Assembly (NCBI RefSeq): GCF_009767915.1
Contig: NZ_WSRP01000006.1
Coordinates: 26,869 to 90,868, forward strand
Source: Parasutterella muris
GTDB lineage: Bacteria > Pseudomonadota > Gammaproteobacteria > Burkholderiales > Burkholderiaceae_F
Length of the DNA: 64,000 nt
Direction of reading: 5' to 3'
Below, piece after piece: positions 36,481-46,051 of the stretch. The notes under the pieces were generated by a model that made no database searches, was not told the DNA's origin, and saw only the letters and a program-made list of their open reading frames with translations. Each line of letters begins with the position of its first letter. Positions within the stretch are counted from its first letter, which is position 1. Position numbers and translations under genes: made by a program.

Positions 36481-37914
36481 ATGGATACAAAGCGTACAGC
36501 GGTAATTCTCGGTGTCGGGGCTTCCGGCAAAACAGCCCTGCGGTTTTTAGCCTCCCGCGGCTGGCGCGTGTGCGCGGCCGACACCCGGACAAATCCTCCG
36601 GGATTGGAAGAGCTGAAGAAAGAAATACCCGCACTTGAGTATGTCGGCACGGACTTGAATGAACGCCTGATCGACAAAACAGATCTGGTCGTGATTTCTC
36701 CGGGCCTCTCTCCCGAGTATTCGTCCTTTGCGCCATTTATTCGCGCGGCCAAAGACAAAGGCATTGAGGTGGTCGGGGAGATCGAGCTTTTTGCTCGGGA
36801 GCTGATTCGTCTTCGTCATTTCCGCGGATACCGTCCGAAGATCATCGCGATTACCGGGACAAACGGAAAGACGACAACAACCATGCTCTGCGCCCATATT
36901 GTCGAGGAGGCCGCAAAGAGTGTCTGTTTCGCGGGCAACGTCGGCCCCAACGCGCTCGGCGAATTGGACCGTCTACTGAAAGAGAACAAATTGCCGGAGT
37001 ACTGGGTGCTTGAGCTCTCGAGTTTCCAGCTGGAGACGACTTCAAGTCTGCACTGCGACAGCGCGGCGCTTTTAAATGTCACGGAAGATCATCTTGACTG
37101 GCACGGCTCTATGGAGAAATACGCGGCAGCCAAGAGAAAAATCTTCTCAGAGGATACTGTACGCGTGCTCAACCGTGAGGATCCGCTTTCCATGCTGTCC
37201 GCCGAGGGCGTTGACCGCTCGCTGGTCCGCACGTTTGGCGCCGATGAGCCCAAAGCGCTCGGTGAATACGGTATCAGCACTGTGGGCGCGATTGAATGGC
37301 TTTGCGCCTGTCAGGATTCGGTAAAGCCGACTCTGATGATTCCTGTCAACGCTTTAAGAATCCGCGGACGGCACAACGCGATGAACGCGCTTGCGGCATC
37401 CGCGCTGACGGCCGCGCCCGGCATTGACGAGGCGGCGATTTTACGCGCGCTTCGAGACTACAAGGGAGAGCCGCACCGCGTGCAGCTGATGCTGAGCTCC
37501 TCCGGCATTGATTATGTGGACGACTCCAAGGGCACGAATGTCGGTGCGACGGCTGCCGCACTGAAGGGATTCGGTCGGGGAAAAGTTGTCATTATTCTTG
37601 GCGGCGATGGGAAAGGCCAGGATTTCGCTCCGCTTAAAGAGGCAATCGCCGAGCACGCCAAAGCGGCCGTCTTTATCGGCCGGGACGCCGCTCAGATTGA
37701 AAAAGCGATTGATACGCCCGAACTTAAAAAGGCGCACGCCAAAAACATGGAAGAAGCGGTGCGTCTGTGCAGAGGTTTCGCTCAGGCCGGTGACACAATT
37801 CTTTTGTCACCCGCATGCGCAAGCTGGGATATGTTTAAAGATTATGCGGATCGGTCTCGTCAGTTTGTCGTGGCCGCTGAAGAAATCGCTCGTGAGGAAG
37901 GACAGTTGTGCTGA
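36481..37914 (+). CDS. murD: UDP-MurNAc-L-Ala:D-glutamate ligase MurD
   Basis: MurD adds D-glutamate to UDP-MurNAc-L-Ala. The 477 residues begin with a Rossmann-like GVGASGKTALRFLASRGW motif, followed by the ATP loop TGTNGKTTTTMLC near 123-135, the ENxxD-like LNVTEDHLDWHG block and the C-terminal LSPACASWDMFKDYADRS sequence. A slightly longer protein than E. coli MurD (438). It starts 4 bases after mraY and overlaps ftsW by 7 bases. Confidence 0.95.
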   Translation: MDTKRTAVILGVGASGKTALRFLASRGWRVCAADTRTNPPGLEELKKEIPALEYVGTDLNERLIDKTDLVVISPGLSPEYSSFAPFIRAAKDKGIEVVGEIELFARELIRLRHFRGYRPKIIAITGTNGKTTTTMLCAHIVEEAAKSVCFAGNVGPNALGELDRLLKENKLPEYWVLELSSFQLETTSSLHCDSAALLNVTEDHLDWHGSMEKYAAAKRKIFSEDTVRVLNREDPLSMLSAEGVDRSLVRTFGADEPKALGEYGISTVGAIEWLCACQDSVKPTLMIPVNALRIRGRHNAMNALAASALTAAPGIDEAAILRALRDYKGEPHRVQLMLSSSGIDYVDDSKGTNVGATAAALKGFGRGKVVIILGGDGKGQDFAPLKEAIAEHAKAAVFIGRDAAQIEKAIDTPELKKAHAKNMEEAVRLCRGFAQAGDTILLSPACASWDMFKDYADRSRQFVVAAEEIAREEGQLC

Positions 37915-39137
37915 GAAGAAAAGAGAAGGATCGCGATGAGATCGCTACCCGAATCGGCGACAGCAGTGTCGGGATCATAACCTACGACACCGAGCACAGA
38001 ATCGGTCCGATATCGACCGATTACGGTATTTTATTTGCCGTTTTCTCGCTGATGGTTATCGGTTCTCTGATGGTTTTTTCCGCGTCCGTCTCTCTTTCCG
38101 ATTCGCCGAAGTATGCGACGACGGAGACGCACTTCTTTATTCGCCACATGATTTCTCTTGCCGCAGCGCTGATCTGCGGTTATGTCTGCTGGCACATTCC
38201 GATGAAAGTTTGGAGAAGGTGCGCGCCAGTTCTGTTTTGTCTGGGCGTTCTGTTGCTCATCGCCGTATTTGTGCCGGGGGTCGGCCGAAAAATTAACGGC
38301 GCATCCCGCTGGATTCCGCTGGGAATTCTGAATCTTCAGGTGACCGAGGTCATGAAGATCGCGGTGCTGCTTTACGCCGCGGACTTTACTGTGCGCAAGA
38401 TTAACTACATGCACAGTATTAAAAAGGGCTTTCTTCCGCTGCTGCTCGTCATGGTCTTGGTCGGGTTTCTTGTTTTGAAGGAACCAGACCTCGGTGCTTA
38501 CTTCATGATGCTTGCTATTTCGATGGGCATTCTTTTCCTCGGCGGCATTAGCATTTGGATTTTCTTCTCAATCCTGATCGGCGGCTTTGTGCTGATCGCG
38601 ACCATGATCATGGCGGCCAGTTGGCGCGCGGCTCGTTTCTTCGCATATCTGGATCCTTGGGAAATCTCCAATGCCCAGGGAAAGGCTTATCAGCTTTCGC
38701 ACTCGCTGATTGCTTTCGGACGAGGAGAAGCCTTTGGCGTCGGTCTCGGCGACGCGATCGAAAAACAGCATTATTTGCCTGAGGCGCATACCGACTTTAT
38801 TCTTGCGATTATTGGTGAGGAGCTGGGCTTTGTCGGCGTGGTCGTTATTTTGTGCCTCTTCTTCTGGATTGTTCGCCGTGCGATTGAAATCGGAAGACAG
38901 GCGATTCATCTGGAGCACTTTTTCTCAGGACTTGTGGCTCAAGGCATCGCGATTTGGTTCGGTATTCAAACCTTTATTAACGTTGGCGTCGCAAGCGGTC
39001 TGCTTCCGACTAAGGGCCTGACGCTGCCCTTTGTCAGCTTCGGCGGGTCCGCGCTTTTGTCGTGCACAGCGGCGGTCGCGATTCTGCTTCGCGTCGACTA
39101 TGAAAACAAGGTGACAATGCAGGGAGGAAAGATATGA
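37908..39137 (+). CDS. ftsW: Septal peptidoglycan glycosyltransferase FtsW
   Basis: FtsW is the SEDS-family polymerase that makes septal glycan with FtsI. The 409 residues contain about ten membrane helices; family blocks are NGASRWIPLG, EPDLGAYFMM, the HTDFILAIIGEELGF loop with the catalytic Asp, and LPTKGLTLPFVSFGGSALL near the C-terminus. The cytoplasmic N-terminus (about 40 residues) is longer than usual and highly charged. Start is GTG at 37908 inside the murD end. murG overlaps its stop (ATGA). Confidence 0.93.
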   Translation: MLRRKEKDRDEIATRIGDSSVGIITYDTEHRIGPISTDYGILFAVFSLMVIGSLMVFSASVSLSDSPKYATTETHFFIRHMISLAAALICGYVCWHIPMKVWRRCAPVLFCLGVLLLIAVFVPGVGRKINGASRWIPLGILNLQVTEVMKIAVLLYAADFTVRKINYMHSIKKGFLPLLLVMVLVGFLVLKEPDLGAYFMMLAISMGILFLGGISIWIFFSILIGGFVLIATMIMAASWRAARFFAYLDPWEISNAQGKAYQLSHSLIAFGRGEAFGVGLGDAIEKQHYLPEAHTDFILAIIGEELGFVGVVVILCLFFWIVRRAIEIGRQAIHLEHFFSGLVAQGIAIWFGIQTFINVGVASGLLPTKGLTLPFVSFGGSALLSCTAAVAILLRVDYENKVTMQGGKI

Positions 39138-40222
39138 GCAAACATCTCGTCATTGCGGCTGCCGGCACCGGCGGTCATGTCATGCCCGGCATTGCGGTAG
39201 CTAAAATACTGCGTTCCCGCGGCTGGACCGTTTCCTGGATCGGAACGGAAAAAGGGATGGAGCGGCGCTTAGTTGAGCGCTACGGGATTCCATTTCACGC
39301 GTTCGATTTCCAAGGGCTGCGCGGCAAGGGTCTGAAGACAATGCTCTTTGGCGGCTTCAAGCTGCTTTCGTGTATTGGCAAAAGCCGTACGATCCTGAGC
39401 GGGGAAAATGCCGATGTCGTTTTTTCGACGGGCGGCTATATTGCGGTTCCGGTTTGTCTTGCCGCAGGTCTCAAGGGCGTTCCGTATGTTTTGATGAACA
39501 GTGACGCGGATCCGCTCCTGAGTATCAAGATGGTTCAGGGCAATGCCGCGGGTATCATGTGCGGGTTCGACGGCAAAGCGGCGAAGCTTGCGGGAGATCG
39601 AGGCGTCGTGAGCGGCAACCCGGTTCGTCAGGAAATTCTGAACATTCCCGAGCCTCAGGAGCGATATGCGGGCAGAACCGGCAGACTGAATCTGCTTGTC
39701 TTCGGCGGCTCTCTGGGCGCGCAGGTCTTTAACGAGCGGATACCACCGGCGATTGCCATGATCCCGCCCGAGGAGCGGCCTAATATTGTGCATCAGTGCG
39801 GCATCAAGGCGGTTGAATCGGTGAAGGCGCTCTATAAGGAGCTTGGGGTTGAAGCTGAAGTGGTACCGTTTATTGACGACATGGCTAAAGCGTATCAGCA
39901 GGCAGACGCGGTGATTGCGCGGGCCGGCGCGATCTCCGTGAGCGAGCTGACCGCCGCGGGCGTGCCTTCTATTTTGGTGCCGCTTGTGACTAAGACCACA
40001 TCGCATCAGGTTGGCAACGCCGAATATATGCAGCAGGCGGGAGCGGCGATTTATCTGCCGCAGAGTGAGCTGCAGCCGCAGAAGCTAAAGGACATCCTTT
40101 GCGGATTGAATCGCGAAAAACTGCTGAGCATGGCAGAGAAGGCCAAACGTCTCGGCAAACCGCAGGCGGCGGAAACCGTCGCGGATTTTATTGAATACAT
40201 TGCTAGAAAGGAAGCAAAGTGA
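39134..40222 (+). CDS. murG: UDP-GlcNAc:lipid I N-acetylglucosaminyltransferase MurG
   Basis: MurG adds GlcNAc to lipid I, giving lipid II on the inner face of the membrane. The 362 residues show the GT28 features: [15 protein letters not shown] at the N-terminus, [12 protein letters not shown], the [11 protein letters not shown] loop and the C-terminal [23 protein letters not shown] nucleotide-sugar site. A strong ribosome site (gggagg) lies inside ftsW. It overlaps ftsW by 4 bases and murC by 4. Confidence 0.96.
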   Translation: MSKHLVIAAAGTGGHVMPGIAVAKILRSRGWTVSWIGTEKGMERRLVERYGIPFHAFDFQGLRGKGLKTMLFGGFKLLSCIGKSRTILSGENADVVFSTGGYIAVPVCLAAGLKGVPYVLMNSDADPLLSIKMVQGNAAGIMCGFDGKAAKLAGDRGVVSGNPVRQEILNIPEPQERYAGRTGRLNLLVFGGSLGAQVFNERIPPAIAMIPPEERPNIVHQCGIKAVESVKALYKELGVEAEVVPFIDDMAKAYQQADAVIARAGAISVSELTAAGVPSILVPLVTKTTSHQVGNAEYMQQAGAAIYLPQSELQPQKLKDILCGLNREKLLSMAEKAKRLGKPQAAETVADFIEYIARKEAK

Positions 40223-41613
40223 AATTTTCCGTCAAGAAAATGCACTTCGTCGGAATCGGCGGAACCGGAATGAACGGGATCGCCGAGGTGATGATTAATC
40301 TCGGATATACCGTTTCAGGCTCAGATCTGAAAGAGAACGCCGCAATTGAACATTTGCGCTCGCTTGGCGCCGAGATTTATATCGGGCATCAGGCTGAAAA
40401 TGTCGGTGACGCCGGCGTGGTGGTGACTTCCACCGCGGTTCACGCGGAAAACCCCGAAGTCGTCGAGGCAAAAAAACGCAATATTCCGGTGGTCCCCAGA
40501 GCCATCATGCTTGCCGAACTGATGCGTCTTCGTCAGGGCATCGCGATCGCGGGCACCCATGGCAAGACCACAACGACATCTCTGATCACCAGTATTCTGA
40601 GCAAAGCCGGCATGGATCCGACCTTTGTGATTGGCGGAAGACTTAACGCGGCCGGCTCCAACGCCAAGCTTGGTCAGGGCGCCTATATTGTTGCCGAGGC
40701 CGACGAATCCGACGCATCATTTTTGAATCTGAATCCTGTCATTTCCGTTGTCACCAACATTGATCAGGATCACATGGATACTTACCATCACGATTTGGGC
40801 GAGCTGAAGAAAGCCTTTACGGATTTCGTGATGCGTCTGCCTTTTTATGGCAGAGCCGTGATGTGTATTGAGAGCGAGAATGTGCGCTCGATTCTGCCCA
40901 ACATTTCCAAGCCGGTTCTGACGTACGGTTTTCGGCCCGAAGCGCAGATTCGCGCGACGAATATTCGCGCAGAAGGGACGAGTATGGTCTTTACGCTGGA
41001 GCGTGACGGGTTTGAAGCTGAAGAGTTCACCGTCAATCTACCCGGCGAGCACAACGTTCTGAACGCGCTTGCCGCGATTGGCGTTGCGCTGACGCTTGAC
41101 ATCAGTCTTGAAGTGGTCAAAGAGGCGCTCAAGGAATTTACCGGTGTCGGCCGTCGCTTTTCTGTTTGGGGCGAAGCGGAATCATCCAAGGGAAACCGCT
41201 TTACGGTTGTTGACGATTACGGTCACCATCCGACCGAAATGGCTGCCACGATTGCGGCGGCCAGAGGCGCATACCCGGGCAGACGTCTCTTTGTGGCGTT
41301 TCAGCCTCATCGCTACTCCAGAACTCGGGACTGTTTTGAGGATCTGGTGCGCGTGCTTTCCAAAGCCGACGCTCTGGTTCTTGAATCCGTTTACCCGGCC
41401 GGGGAAGAAAGAATTATCGGAGCGGACAGCCGCAGTCTGTGCCGCGCGATTCGTCTCACCGGAAAAGTGGAGCCGATGTTTGCCAATGACAACGAAGAGG
41501 CTCTGGAGCTGATTGACAACAATGTTCGTGACGGAGATGTGCTGCTTGCCATCGGCGCCGGAAACATTGGTGAGTTGCCCGCAAGGCTGATGAAGAAAAA
41601 GGTTAACAAATGA
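40219..41613 (+). CDS. murC: UDP-MurNAc:L-alanine ligase MurC
   Basis: MurC adds the first amino acid, L-alanine, to UDP-MurNAc. The 464 residues start with [15 protein letters not shown], followed by [13 protein letters not shown] (ATP loop, near 111-123), [10 protein letters not shown] and [14 protein letters not shown]. Start is GTG at 40219 overlapping the murG stop. In contrast to many bacteria no murB follows; ddl is next, overlapping by 4 bases, which is typical of betaproteobacteria. Confidence 0.95.
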   Translation: MKFSVKKMHFVGIGGTGMNGIAEVMINLGYTVSGSDLKENAAIEHLRSLGAEIYIGHQAENVGDAGVVVTSTAVHAENPEVVEAKKRNIPVVPRAIMLAELMRLRQGIAIAGTHGKTTTTSLITSILSKAGMDPTFVIGGRLNAAGSNAKLGQGAYIVAEADESDASFLNLNPVISVVTNIDQDHMDTYHHDLGELKKAFTDFVMRLPFYGRAVMCIESENVRSILPNISKPVLTYGFRPEAQIRATNIRAEGTSMVFTLERDGFEAEEFTVNLPGEHNVLNALAAIGVALTLDISLEVVKEALKEFTGVGRRFSVWGEAESSKGNRFTVVDDYGHHPTEMAATIAAARGAYPGRRLFVAFQPHRYSRTRDCFEDLVRVLSKADALVLESVYPAGEERIIGADSRSLCRAIRLTGKVEPMFANDNEEALELIDNNVRDGDVLLAIGAGNIGELPARLMKKKVNK

Positions 41614-42563
41614 GAAATATTGATCCGAAAAGTTTAGGTAAGGTCGCGGTCGTTCTCGGTGGCACTTCCGGAGAAAGAGAAGTCTCCCTTATGAGCGGCA
41701 GCGGCGTCTATAACGCTTTAATCGAGGAAGGCGTTGACGCGGTCAAATTTGATCCGAAAGAGGAAAGCCTTGAGCGTCTGGCGGAGATGAAGCCCGACAG
41801 AGTGTTCATGATTCTGCACGGCAAGGGCGGAGAGGACGGTATTTTCCAGGGCGTTCTCGAATATATGAAGCTGCCCTATACCGGCAGCGGCGTGCTCTCG
41901 AGCGCGATTTCGATTGACAAGAACATGACGAAACTCGTCTGGGCGAGCGCGGGCGTTCCGGTTCCGCGCGGCATGATTCTTTCAAACCGAGCCGACTGCG
42001 CGCTCGCGCTGAAAAATCTCGGATCGAATTTAGTCATTAAGCCGAACAAAGAAGGCTCGAGCATTGGACTTTATAAGCTGAAGAACGCGGATCTTGCCGC
42101 GGTTGAGGACGCATACAGCAAAGCGGCTGAAACCGGCATGCAGGTGCTCACAGAAGAATTTGTTGAAGGACGCGAGCTGACAGTTGGCGTACTCGATAAA
42201 GGTGAAGGCAGAGGCCTTGAAGCAATGCCGATTATTGAGATCAAGGCGCCTAAAGGCGATTACGACTTTGAGCACAAGTATTACTCGGATGAAACGGTTT
42301 ACGTTTGTCCGGCGGAAATCTCCTCAGAAAAGACAAAAGAGATTCAGGACGCAGTGGTGAAGGCCGCCAATCTGGTACGTGCCTCAGGCTGGAGCCGTAT
42401 CGATGTCATGCTTCGCGAGGACGGCTCCTTTGCGCTGCTTGAAATCAACACAGCCCCCGGCATGACGCCGCACTCTCTGGTGCCGCTTGCTGCGCGCACG
42501 GAAGGCATCTCTTACGGCGAACTCGTGAAACTTGTCGCCGCGGGTGCTTCACTTAAGGGTTAG
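41610..42563 (+). CDS. ddlB: D-alanine:D-alanine ligase
   Basis: Ddl joins two D-alanines, the substrate of MurF. The 317-residue ATP-grasp protein has [17 protein letters not shown] at the N-terminus, [15 protein letters not shown], the [17 protein letters not shown] site and the C-terminal [22 protein letters not shown] with the Mg2+ ligands. It overlaps murC by 4 bases and is followed 2 bases later by ftsQ, so all are one transcript. Confidence 0.95.
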   Translation: MRNIDPKSLGKVAVVLGGTSGEREVSLMSGSGVYNALIEEGVDAVKFDPKEESLERLAEMKPDRVFMILHGKGGEDGIFQGVLEYMKLPYTGSGVLSSAISIDKNMTKLVWASAGVPVPRGMILSNRADCALALKNLGSNLVIKPNKEGSSIGLYKLKNADLAAVEDAYSKAAETGMQVLTEEFVEGRELTVGVLDKGEGRGLEAMPIIEIKAPKGDYDFEHKYYSDETVYVCPAEISSEKTKEIQDAVVKAANLVRASGWSRIDVMLREDGSFALLEINTAPGMTPHSLVPLAARTEGISYGELVKLVAAGASLKG

Positions 42564-42565
42564 GG

Positions 42566-43369
42566 ATGAAGCGCATTAGTGCCGGGACCCTGTCGTTCTT
42601 TGCGGATACCCTCAGCGTGGTTTTAATCGCGCTGCTGCTTTCCGCCGCGACCTTTTGGTTTATTCAAAGGCCGGTATTTTTGCTGCGTCATGTGGATGTG
42701 GTTATTGAAGGCAATAGGGAAGCTGTTTCGGTTGAGGAGGTCGCTCAGGCGCTCAAAGGAAATTTGCGCGGGAATTACTTTACGGCAAGTTTGGGGAGCG
42801 CCGCGGCGAGTCTGAAGGATATCCCTTGGGTCAAAGATGTCGCAATTGTTCGGGAGTGGCCGAACAGTCTTCAGATAGAGCTGGTGCTGCATGAGCCGAT
42901 TGCCATCTGGGGAGACGGGAAGCTGCTCGCCAAGGATGGTACGATTTTTGTCGCGAATCCCGATGTGGCGGATCCGAACGGGCAGCTGCCCAGGATTAAC
43001 GGACCCGAGCAGAAGCGGATGAGGATTTATGATCAGTACCGCAGGTTTGAAGCGGTATGTGAGCAGTACGGCTATCGCGTCGTTTCTTTGGACTTGGAAG
43101 ATTTCGGCGGCTGGATCGTCAGATTTAAGCGGCCTGACGGAAAGGCCCTTAAACTAACACTGAAAGAGGGCGACAGCCCGGAAGCATTGGACGAAAAATT
43201 AAAAGAAGTCATTCTCAATCTGCCCAGGCTGAAAGATCGTCTAGGAGGCGAGCCGCTTGAGATGGACGCACGCTACGCCAAGGGCGTGGCGGTTGTGAAA
43301 CCCGCGGCGGAGCAGGAAACAGATGAGGATATGGAACACCTCCCCGGAGAGAGTAAGGATGGCAGATAA
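42566..43369 (+). CDS. ftsQ: Cell division protein FtsQ
   Basis: FtsQ is a bitopic divisome protein that binds FtsB/FtsL. The 267 residues have a short cytoplasmic part, one membrane helix (about 17-32), a POTRA domain (about 35-105, FLLRHVDVVIEGNREAVS) and a beta domain up to about 245. The C-terminal tail is acidic (EQETDEDMEHL) and its coding region overlaps ftsA by 11 bases. Position between ddlB and ftsA supports the call. Confidence 0.92.
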   Translation: MKRISAGTLSFFADTLSVVLIALLLSAATFWFIQRPVFLLRHVDVVIEGNREAVSVEEVAQALKGNLRGNYFTASLGSAAASLKDIPWVKDVAIVREWPNSLQIELVLHEPIAIWGDGKLLAKDGTIFVANPDVADPNGQLPRINGPEQKRMRIYDQYRRFEAVCEQYGYRVVSLDLEDFGGWIVRFKRPDGKALKLTLKEGDSPEALDEKLKEVILNLPRLKDRLGGEPLEMDARYAKGVAVVKPAAEQETDEDMEHLPGESKDGR

Positions 43370-44681
43370 TTCAAAAGATTTATTGGTCGGATTGGACGTA
43401 GGATCGTCGAAAGTCGTATGCGCAGTCGCGTCTTCGATCAGCCCCACTTCCTTCAGAATTGAGGGGCTCGGAGAGTGTCAGAGCCACGGCATTCGAGAGG
43501 GAACTGTCGTAGATATTCAGGGCGCGGTGGAATCGATCCGCGCCGCGGTGGACGAAGCCTCGCAGACTGCGCAGACCAATATCCGCAATGTTGTGGCGGG
43601 AATTTCAGGAATTCATATCCGCACCGACAATGTGACGCAGCAGCTGATTATTAAATCAAACGAGATTGAACAGCGGGATATTGATCAGCTGATAGAGAAC
43701 TCGCAGGAGGGTCCTCTTGCGCCTTCGATGCGTTATCTTGACGTGATTCCGCTCGAATACGCGGTCGATTTTAACTGGGGCATTGTTTCTCCGCTCGGCA
43801 TGGAAGGCAAAAAGCTCGAAGCCAAGCTGCACATGATCACCGCTCAGTCGGGTCCCTGCGTTAACTTAAATAAGGCGATTCGACGCGCGGGGCTTGAGCT
43901 GATCGACAGCCAGCTTTGCTTTAATCCGCTTGCGGCTGCCTCGGCGCTGCTTTCTCCGGAGGAAAAGAATTTAGGTGTCGCGCTGATCGATATCGGCGCG
44001 GATTTGACGGATGTCGCGGTATTTTCGAACGGTGTGGTTCAGTACACCTCTGTCGCTCCTTTCGGCGGTCAGACCATCACGGACGAAGTCGCGATTAAGA
44101 CTCAGCTGTCCAACGAATCGGCTGAAGAGCTCAAGCATCGTCTCGGACAGGTGAAGTTTGATCCTACAAAGGATGTGGACGGCTCGTTTGTGATGCCGGC
44201 CTACCCGGGTCTGGGTCAGGGAAAGGGCAGAGTGCTGACCAAGCAGGCCTTCTCGGACATTATCAACCCGAGGATTCAGGATATGTTTGAGAACATCTAT
44301 TACAAGATCCGAGACAAAGGTCTGCACAATCAGCTCAGTCACGGTGTTGTGCTGACGGGCGGCGGCGCCTGCCTGCCGGGGATTGACCGAATGGCTAAAG
44401 AAGTGTTCAGCATGCACTTGGCCGGAAGAGACATCAATGTTCGAATCGGTCGGCCGCTGATCAGCTTTGAAACCGGAGAGTTTTTTGCTCCGGAGGACTA
44501 TTCGACCGCTGTGCTTCCGTCTCAGCTTACGGGCTATTCGACGCCGCAGCACGCAGCCGTCATGGGCTATTTGTATGACTTGAACCGCAAGGTTCTGACT
44601 CAAGGGTCCCGTATTCGCAGCAAAGGCAAACTTAAGACTGCGGCGGAATATCTTAAAACGTGGTTTTTAGGTAATTTCTAA
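43359..44681 (+). CDS. ftsA: Cell division protein FtsA
   Basis: FtsA is the actin-like protein that ties FtsZ filaments to the inner membrane. From the ATG at 43359 it has 440 residues. The nucleotide motifs are LLVGLDVGSSKVVCAVAS at the start, IDIGADLTDVAVF in the middle and VVLTGGGACLPGID. The C-terminus ends in a basic amphipathic helix (TAAEYLKTWFLGNF), the membrane-targeting sequence. The open frame extends 12 codons upstream, but 43359 follows a gagagtaagg ribosome site. It should bind the C-terminal peptide of the second FtsZ (46052-47656). Confidence 0.95.
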   Translation: MADNSKDLLVGLDVGSSKVVCAVASSISPTSFRIEGLGECQSHGIREGTVVDIQGAVESIRAAVDEASQTAQTNIRNVVAGISGIHIRTDNVTQQLIIKSNEIEQRDIDQLIENSQEGPLAPSMRYLDVIPLEYAVDFNWGIVSPLGMEGKKLEAKLHMITAQSGPCVNLNKAIRRAGLELIDSQLCFNPLAAASALLSPEEKNLGVALIDIGADLTDVAVFSNGVVQYTSVAPFGGQTITDEVAIKTQLSNESAEELKHRLGQVKFDPTKDVDGSFVMPAYPGLGQGKGRVLTKQAFSDIINPRIQDMFENIYYKIRDKGLHNQLSHGVVLTGGGACLPGIDRMAKEVFSMHLAGRDINVRIGRPLISFETGEFFAPEDYSTAVLPSQLTGYSTPQHAAVMGYLYDLNRKVLTQGSRIRSKGKLKTAAEYLKTWFLGNF

Positions 44682-44724
44682 CGATTTTTAATCCGGCTCT
44701 AAAGCCGTCAAAGAGTAAATAATC

Positions 44725-45861
44725 ATGCCGTTTATTGAGGAAGACACAGATTCTCTGGGACAGCAGATGCATGAGACCGTCATTAAGGTCATCGGCGTCG
44801 GAGGCGCCGGCGGAAACGCTCTGAACACTATGGTGAATAGGATGAGCGGGGCGGACATCACCTTCATCGCAGCCAATACGGACATACAAGCATTAAACAA
44901 GTCCTTGGCTGCTTATAAGCTGCCCTTAGGTTCGAGCGGACTTGGCGCCGGTACCAAACCGGAAGTCGGTTTTCAGTGCGCCAATGAAGCACGCGTTGTG
45001 ATCGCCAAGATGCTCGACGGAGCCGACATGCTGTTTCTGACGGCGGGCATGGGTGGAGGCACCGGAACCGGGGCCTCTCCGGTCATTGCCGAAGTCGCCC
45101 GCGAGATGGGCATTCTGACGGTTGCGATTGTGACCAAGCCCTTCAGTTTTGAAGGCTCAAGGCGCATGAGGATTGCGGAAAAGGGGCTGGAGCAGCTCAA
45201 AGATCGGGTAGACAGTCTGATTGTTGTTTTGAATGATCGTCTGGAAGAGACGCTTGGAGAGGATGCCTCGCTGAAAGACTGTTTTGAGAAGGCTGACGAA
45301 GTTTTATACAACGCCTGCTCGAGCGTGACGGAAATGATCCAAAACTGCGGCATGATGAACGTTGACTTCAGAGACATCAAAACCGTCATGAGCTGCAAAG
45401 GAAAAGCGCTGATCGGTTACGGCGAAGCCTCAGGAGCGGATCGAGCGGTGATTGCGGCGTCTCAGGCGATTTCCGCGCCGCTGCTTGACAGCGTCAGAAT
45501 GCGCGGCGCAAAGGGTCTGCTTCTTAATGTTTTCGCGTCGACCTCTGTTCGCGCATCGGAATACCGAGCCGCGATGGAAACGGCTCAGAATTTTGCCGAT
45601 CCTGACGCGATTGTAAAAGGCGGTCTCTTTTTTGACGACAGTCTCGGCGATACGCTTCGAGTCAGTTTGATCGCGACCGGCATTGAGGATCCGGATCAGC
45701 CGGCCCTGGTCCCGAAAGAGGCGGAGAAGAAGCCTGAAGCGGCGCCGTTTCTTTCTCAGCCGTTCAGTGCCGGCAGCGCAAAGCAGCCTGAGGCTGAACC
45801 GCAGCAGTCCGCCAATCAGAGCGGACTTTGGAGCTCGAATCCTCTCGGATTGAAAAATTAG
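44725..45861 (+). CDS. ftsZ: FtsZ paralogue 1 (short, lacks the FtsA-binding C-terminal peptide)
   Basis: The 378-residue protein has a complete FtsZ GTPase core (about 15-320): [14 protein letters not shown], the GTP signature GGGTGTG at 110-116 and the T7 synergy loop NVDFRD at 212-217, so it should bind and hydrolyse GTP. After the core is a linker of only about 45 residues and a C-terminus ending SGLWSSNPLGLKN (366-378). The usual last peptide (consensus D-I-P-x-F-L-R-K) that binds FtsA/ZipA/MinC is missing. It lies 43 bases after ftsA and 190 bases before a second, canonical ftsZ, and the two cores are clearly related. It probably co-polymerises with or modulates the second FtsZ; this is inference. 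Confidence 0.93.
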   Translation: MPFIEEDTDSLGQQMHETVIKVIGVGGAGGNALNTMVNRMSGADITFIAANTDIQALNKSLAAYKLPLGSSGLGAGTKPEVGFQCANEARVVIAKMLDGADMLFLTAGMGGGTGTGASPVIAEVAREMGILTVAIVTKPFSFEGSRRMRIAEKGLEQLKDRVDSLIVVLNDRLEETLGEDASLKDCFEKADEVLYNACSSVTEMIQNCGMMNVDFRDIKTVMSCKGKALIGYGEASGADRAVIAASQAISAPLLDSVRMRGAKGLLLNVFASTSVRASEYRAAMETAQNFADPDAIVKGGLFFDDSLGDTLRVSLIATGIEDPDQPALVPKEAEKKPEAAPFLSQPFSAGSAKQPEAEPQQSANQSGLWSSNPLGLKN

Positions 45862-46051
45862 CGGGCAAGCACCCCCGGGCAGACAAAAAGCCGTGTTTCT
45901 TTGAGACGAAGGCGACTGAGGGGTTTAACGGTCTTCGGTGCGTTTTTTTACAAGAGATATTGTGAGAAATCCGAGACGATTTTTTTGATTAACGATAAAA
46001 TTACGAGTCTGATGGTGGCAGAGCCGCAACGGCCTGAAAATAGAGAAGTAC

